A DNA stretch of 64,000 nt from Eublepharis macularius (lineage: Eukaryota; Chordata; Lepidosauria; Squamata; Eublepharidae): contig NC_072795.1 in assembly GCF_028583425.1 (NCBI RefSeq), forward strand, positions 69,144,001 through 69,208,000, given 5' to 3'. Under the pieces are notes generated by a model, which worked only from the letters and a program-made list of their open reading frames with translations, did no database searches and was not told the origin of the DNA. Positions 60,801 to 64,000 of this stretch are shown one piece after another (the first letter of the stretch is position 1; every line of letters begins with the position of its first letter). The position numbers were made by a program, and so were the translations under genes.

Positions 60801-63800
60801 CTTCATTTTAAAAAGAACAAAAGCATAATAATAGTGTATTCATTGTAAACTACCTGGAAGTCCTATAAGTAGAAAGCAGGGATAGAAGTATAATATGTGA
60901 TATAAATATCTATAAAAACCATTCCAAAGATTAGGGGTTTAATAAAATATTAGCTCTTCCATTTACTTGCCAGTAGCAGTCAAAAAATTGCATGGGCCAT
61001 TTAATATTAGCACTGCTCCTAAAATAAGTTCTGTTTTCAACACATGGTAGAGGTGTAAACTGCAACCTAGTTAAACTGGTCTTTGAATATAAATCAAATT
61101 AGTTCCATTGAACAAAAAACAAACAAGTTAAAATTCAACAACTTTAGCCAAGTTGCTCTATGGATCTAGGTTTAAAGTGTTTACTTACTTTGTCTTCAGC
61201 AATTAAGATATCATAGGCCTCTCTGTGAGCATCCACTTGTGCTCTAGCTGTCTTAACTGCATCACTAGTTGACATCTGTAAAAAAGTAAAAATAAAGTGA
61301 AGGTACTTTTGGAATGCAACAGGCCAAGTGAAAGACATGCCTTGACCTTACATTATGATTGCAATCTTAAAGTAACTTTCTTGGAAGTAAGACCTACCGA
61401 ATAACATGGGATTAATGTCCAAGAAGACCTGCTTAGGTTTGCTCCCTAAAACTGCTAGGAGCTGAGAACTAGGGGTGTGCAGTTCAGTACGGAATTTGAA
61501 TCAAAACAAATTTTAACTGATTCAGTGAAATCCTGGTATAGTTGTGTCATACTTGCCCTCACAATATTAAGGCTTATGAATATGGCAATGTCATAAGCCC
61601 CTCTGCTCATGTGTTTAAAACACAGACAAGCTGCCTGGCTAGGCGGGAAATGGAAAAGTACTGGAATGTGAGAAGTAAGCCTAACTTAGCTCCACACTAA
61701 GTTTGTGCATAACCATAGAACAAGGGAGGTCTCCAGAAATACTTGGATGAATTCATTCACACACCCCGCCAGTTCTACTCTTTACCGACTCTCCTATTGT
61801 AGCCTCACCCATCCAGCCATCGTGGGTCATCAAATAGTCTTTTTACACCTATAGTTCCTTTCAGGAAGACCTAACCAAACCTTCCTAGTTCATTGTCACA
61901 CCTTGGAGACAGTTCACCAGCCTTATTGTCTCACCCTGGAGACAGTTTCCCCATCCTTTGTCCCGCTCTGGGAAGAACTATTAAGGCATTGTTTTAGGGC
62001 AGAGACTCTCAGTCCTGCCTCAGGGCATGTTATTATTTATTTATTTAATTCAATTTATATTCCTACCTCCCTGCATCAGCAGGCTCAGCAGGCTGTTACA
62101 CAGTATATATGACTGTCCTGCCATGTACTCAGTGTGTGTGTGTTCTGGACCCTCCACACGCCTTCAGATGGCATGTCTGAGCCCTTCTCCATCTTGCCAT
62201 GAAGTACTGGTCACTGAAGCTGCTCTCCCTTGGACACTCTCAATCTTCTGGACCTGCTAACTATAAAACCAACTCTGCAACTCTCTCCAACTTTCCTCTC
62301 TGTTTTTTTCTAGTTAGCTCTGTGTGTGTGTGTTTTGTGTGCAATTGATCTGTACTATTTTAAATAAAAAACCCTTTTTGATTGAATATCTGCCTGCTTA
62401 TTGAAAGGATTCTCTAGAGGAATGGATCCTCATAGACACTGGCGTACAAGATCCCATAGTTACCGACCTCTCGCATAGCTGACTTCCTTGCTTGCTAATT
62501 CCCCCACAAATTCTCTTACTTGCAAGAAGACCAATTCTGGTAACATTCTGAATAAAAGAAACCCCATGTATTCCAAATTTTTCAAATTAATTCAGTAAAA
62601 TTCAGTAATATTTGCCATTATTTCCTATGGGAAAATCAATCGGGGGTGGGGGGCTGAAGTGGCATTTTCCAAGAAAACTCCACCAAGTTTGCCAGGGACA
62701 AACTCCTGACTGTCCTCTAAAGACAGTTTTAGGAAGATTGGACCCCAGGAGCCAATTCTATGGGCCCCCCAGCCACTCTATTGTTTCATATGGGGAAAAA
62801 GTCAAAGCTGACTTCCACTGCAGAAATACACTGAGGCAAGGCTGCCATGGCCAAGACACACTCATGATGCAAGTTGAGCTCATTCTAGAGAAAGCCCAAT
62901 AGAACCAAACTGAAGCAAGGGAGTGGAATACCCCAGAACCAAACTGAAGCAAGGGGATCAACATCACACCAGAGAATCACATCTATTCCACCCAAACCAA
63001 ACTGACAAGGGACAGTGTTGCAACTTAGCCCAACAGAACCAGTGTTATTCACAGCAGCCAGGCACTGGGCTCAGCCAGGGCGTAACACCACAGAACAAAA
63101 CCAAGCAGTACCCAGCCACAAGCACAAGGCATTCTCTGCTTCTGTTGGGCTAGGTTCAGGGTGCACACTCCTAGAATAACGTATATGTAGCATACACTAT
63201 TTTCCACACAGTTTATTTATGATGATTCATTTCCTAAGGTAGGAGACTTGAAATGCAAATATCAAAAATTGATTTTTTTTCTTCTAACATTACACAGGAG
63301 TAAAAGAGTAATCTGACACACATACCCTGTTGCTTCCCAGATCAAATTACCAGTCACACACAGCTTCTTTTAGGTAAGACATTGAGAAAATCCAATCACA
63401 GATCTCATGGGCCACATTTATTTATTTATTTATATTTATTTATTTATTTATTTATAGTCTGCCTTTCTCACTGAGACAAGGCAGATTACACAGTACGAGA
63501 TTAGAACAATCCGTATCAAGTACATTTCTATACAGTATCAAGGACATTTCCATAAACAATGCCATAGGGTAAATAGATACAAGTTTTAAAAGATACAGCA
63601 TTAGCAAGAATCCAATACAAAGTAGAAGAAAATACTGAAACAGAACATAATCACTTCTAGGATTGACATTATACAACTTAAAGCACAGGTAGTACACAGG
63701 AGTACATATTTAAAGCAACAGATAATATGTAAGGCAACATAATGGTGAAGTCTATAGTCCCTAACTCATTAGCGAGTTGACCTCTATTGACCTAGAGATG

Positions 63801-64000
63801 AGAGATTTGGGGGGTAGTTTATTTGTAGATGGTTGAGCAGACCTTTAATCTCAAACATAGCTGCTTTCTCAAATTCAAAAAATATTTTTACCTTTTCTTT
63901 CCTCTTTTTTTCAAGATAGTGATTGAGCCCAGCTTCTCTTGTGCTCAGCTCTTCATCCAAAAGTAACGAGTATAGGAGGTTCGTTATTTTGAGTTCTTCC
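45890..64000 (-). CDS. CFAP43: CFAP43 (WDR96), cilia- and flagella-associated protein 43, C-terminal exons
   Basis: CFAP43 is an axonemal protein that works with CFAP44 in tethering inner-arm dynein; loss causes sperm-flagellum defects in mammals. The N-terminal WD repeats lie beyond the right edge; this is the coiled-coil C-terminus. Coding exons, in transcript order: 64000-63892 (open at edge), 61275-61189, 59846-59758, 56742-56535, 55649-55537, 54728-54569, 53978-53814, 52913-52833, 50133-49980, 46065-45890 (stop TAG). Each has AG/GT borders and the phases join without stops, giving about 446 residues. Landmarks: [82 protein letters not shown], ending [16 protein letters not shown]. For 52913 I chose the acceptor GTACAG, 10 nt upstream of AACAG, because only it keeps the frame. 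SFR1 lies convergent, as in mammals. Confidence 0.93.
48155..48430 (-). repeat. 5S rRNA-like SINE segment
   Basis: GGAGGTCTCCCATCCAATTG CTAACCAAGGTCAACCCTG...GAGATCTGATGAGATCTGGC (48182-48250) is the antisense of the 3' half of 5S rRNA (box A/C promoter region) with changes. This is expected for a 5S-derived SINE as found in lizards, not a functional 5S gene. It sits inside the composite at 46627. Confidence 0.65.
48476..49075. repeat. Tandem array, ~147-bp period, about four units
   Basis: Each unit starts with TTTCTCTTTCACTGGCCTGT TGAGAGGCC or a variant (about 48476, 48658, 48806, 48952) and includes GAGGCCTGGGAGGTAGCTAG and TTTGCTGACATTTTGCCATC. The first unit is longer (~180 bp), the inner two about 147 bp, and the last is more diverged. 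It is confined to the large unit of the composite. Confidence 0.85.
50790..51000 (-). repeat. L2-like LINE 3' fragment in CFAP43 intron
   Basis: GTGAATCTCCCTGAGAAGGG and the following blocks (GGCTTGCCACCTGTCTAGCC) correspond to 29185-29260 of the larger copy. Confidence 0.55.
57480..58830 (+). mobile_element. GC-rich LTR-retroelement-like fossil in CFAP43 intron
   Basis: A CpG-rich island inside an AT-rich intron. The part from about 58215 has an LTR-like layout: GGGGTATTTAAGCTGGTCTC (TATA-like) followed by pyrimidine-rich repeats (TTAGGCCATTCCCATCCAG, then TTAGGCCATTCCTATCCAG). The 5' part (57480-58200) has recurring GGACTGTG...TTCCCTGC phrases. It resembles Ty3-type LTRs of lizards. No enzyme domains were recognised. 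Boundaries are approximate and it is degraded. Confidence 0.4.
59240..59276. repeat. Perfect 14-bp hairpin
   Basis: CCTAAGCTGGTGCC (59240-59253) and GGCACCAGCTTAGG (59263-59276) are exact reverse complements around a 9-nt loop in a CFAP43 intron. Confidence 0.85.
61350..61450. repeat. GTAAGTCCCATTGA-type dispersed repeat
   Basis: GATTGCAATCTTAAAGTAAC TTTCTTGGAAGTAAGACC...ATAACATGGGATTAATGTCC AAG is a diverged copy of a common squamate repeat; others lie near 44610 and 52350. Confidence 0.4.
61545..62544 (+). mobile_element. Retrovirus-like LTR fossil, probably solo, nested in an older repeat
   Basis: It starts near TGTCATACTTGCCC and ends near GGTAACA. It holds a TATA-like CTATAAAACC (62260) and poly(A) signal AAATAAAAAACCC (62362), in the order expected of a plus-strand LTR. 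An A/T-rich TATTTATTTATTTAA segment near 62033 marks another repeat inside it. Flanking sequences on both sides (ACTGATTCAGTGAAATCC and TTAATTCAGTAAAATTCAG) appear to belong to one older repeat split by the insertion. No internal genes are present. Confidence 0.45.
62545..62800. repeat. Older dispersed repeat flanking the LTR fossil
   Basis: TTCAAATTAATTCAGTAAAA TTC...TTATTTCCTATGGGAAAA...AAACTCCACCAAGTTTGCCA GG...GAAGATTGGACCCCAGGAGC CAATTCTATGGGCCCCC follows the consensus of a common lizard repeat whose left end is probably 61465-61540. Confidence 0.5.
63417..63790 (-). repeat. (TTTA)n tract and LINE 3'-type repeat
   Basis: A TTTA tetranucleotide run (63417-63455) leads into TATAGTCTGCCTTTCTCACT GAGAC, the third copy of the family at 17720 and 43014. 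It lies in the CFAP43 intron before the exon at 63892. Confidence 0.65.

Overview
The window is vertebrate nuclear DNA. It is AT-rich, intron-bearing, has one CpG-dense promoter, and is filled with interspersed repeats. The mix of repeats (tRNA-derived SINEs, L2- and CR1-type LINE fragments, a Penelope element with a GIY-YIG domain, a BovB/Sauria-SINE type tail, hAT-type miniature elements, probable solo LTRs) points to a squamate reptile, most likely a lizard. That assignment is from pattern recognition, not a search.

Three host genes are supported, in the order COL17A1 (minus) - SFR1 (plus) - CFAP43 (minus). This is the same order and orientation as on human 10q25. COL17A1 contributes only its first two coding exons (2979-3482); the rest of the gene lies left of the window. 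SFR1 is complete: a CpG-rich promoter at about 39.2-39.8 kb and three coding exons (41670-43903) giving 234 residues. CFAP43 is cut by the right edge; its last ten coding exons (63892-64000 down to the stop at 45890) encode about 446 C-terminal coiled-coil residues. SFR1 and CFAP43 converge, and their candidate poly(A) signals lie only about 100 bp apart.

The 36 kb between COL17A1 and SFR1 shows no further recognisable host gene. It is a layered repeat landscape: two L2-type LINE copies (12.2-17.5 kb), each carrying a hAT-type miniature element with a perfect 8-bp target-site duplication; a Penelope fragment (24.9-25.7 kb) with a second piece at 26.9-27.1 kb that contains a 72-bp perfect palindrome; a GC-rich inverted-ended element with internal ~85-bp repeats (30.5-31.2 kb); a 657-bp element with inverted ends starting GAGATGGGCAC (32.3-32.9 kb); a CR1-type LINE fragment (33.0-34.8 kb); and two related LTR-like fossils.

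Inside CFAP43 the last intron holds the least familiar object: a ~3.2-kb block (46.63-49.84 kb) in which one end motif occurs four times in alternating orientation. The larger of the two units it defines contains a ~147-bp tandem array and a 5S-rRNA-like stretch. The most functional-looking oddity is a SINE whose edge lies 13 nt from the SFR1 exon at 42259 and which appears to supply that exon's branch point. No new enzymatic or defence-type system was found; the locus is an ordinary conserved gene neighbourhood with unusual repeat architecture.
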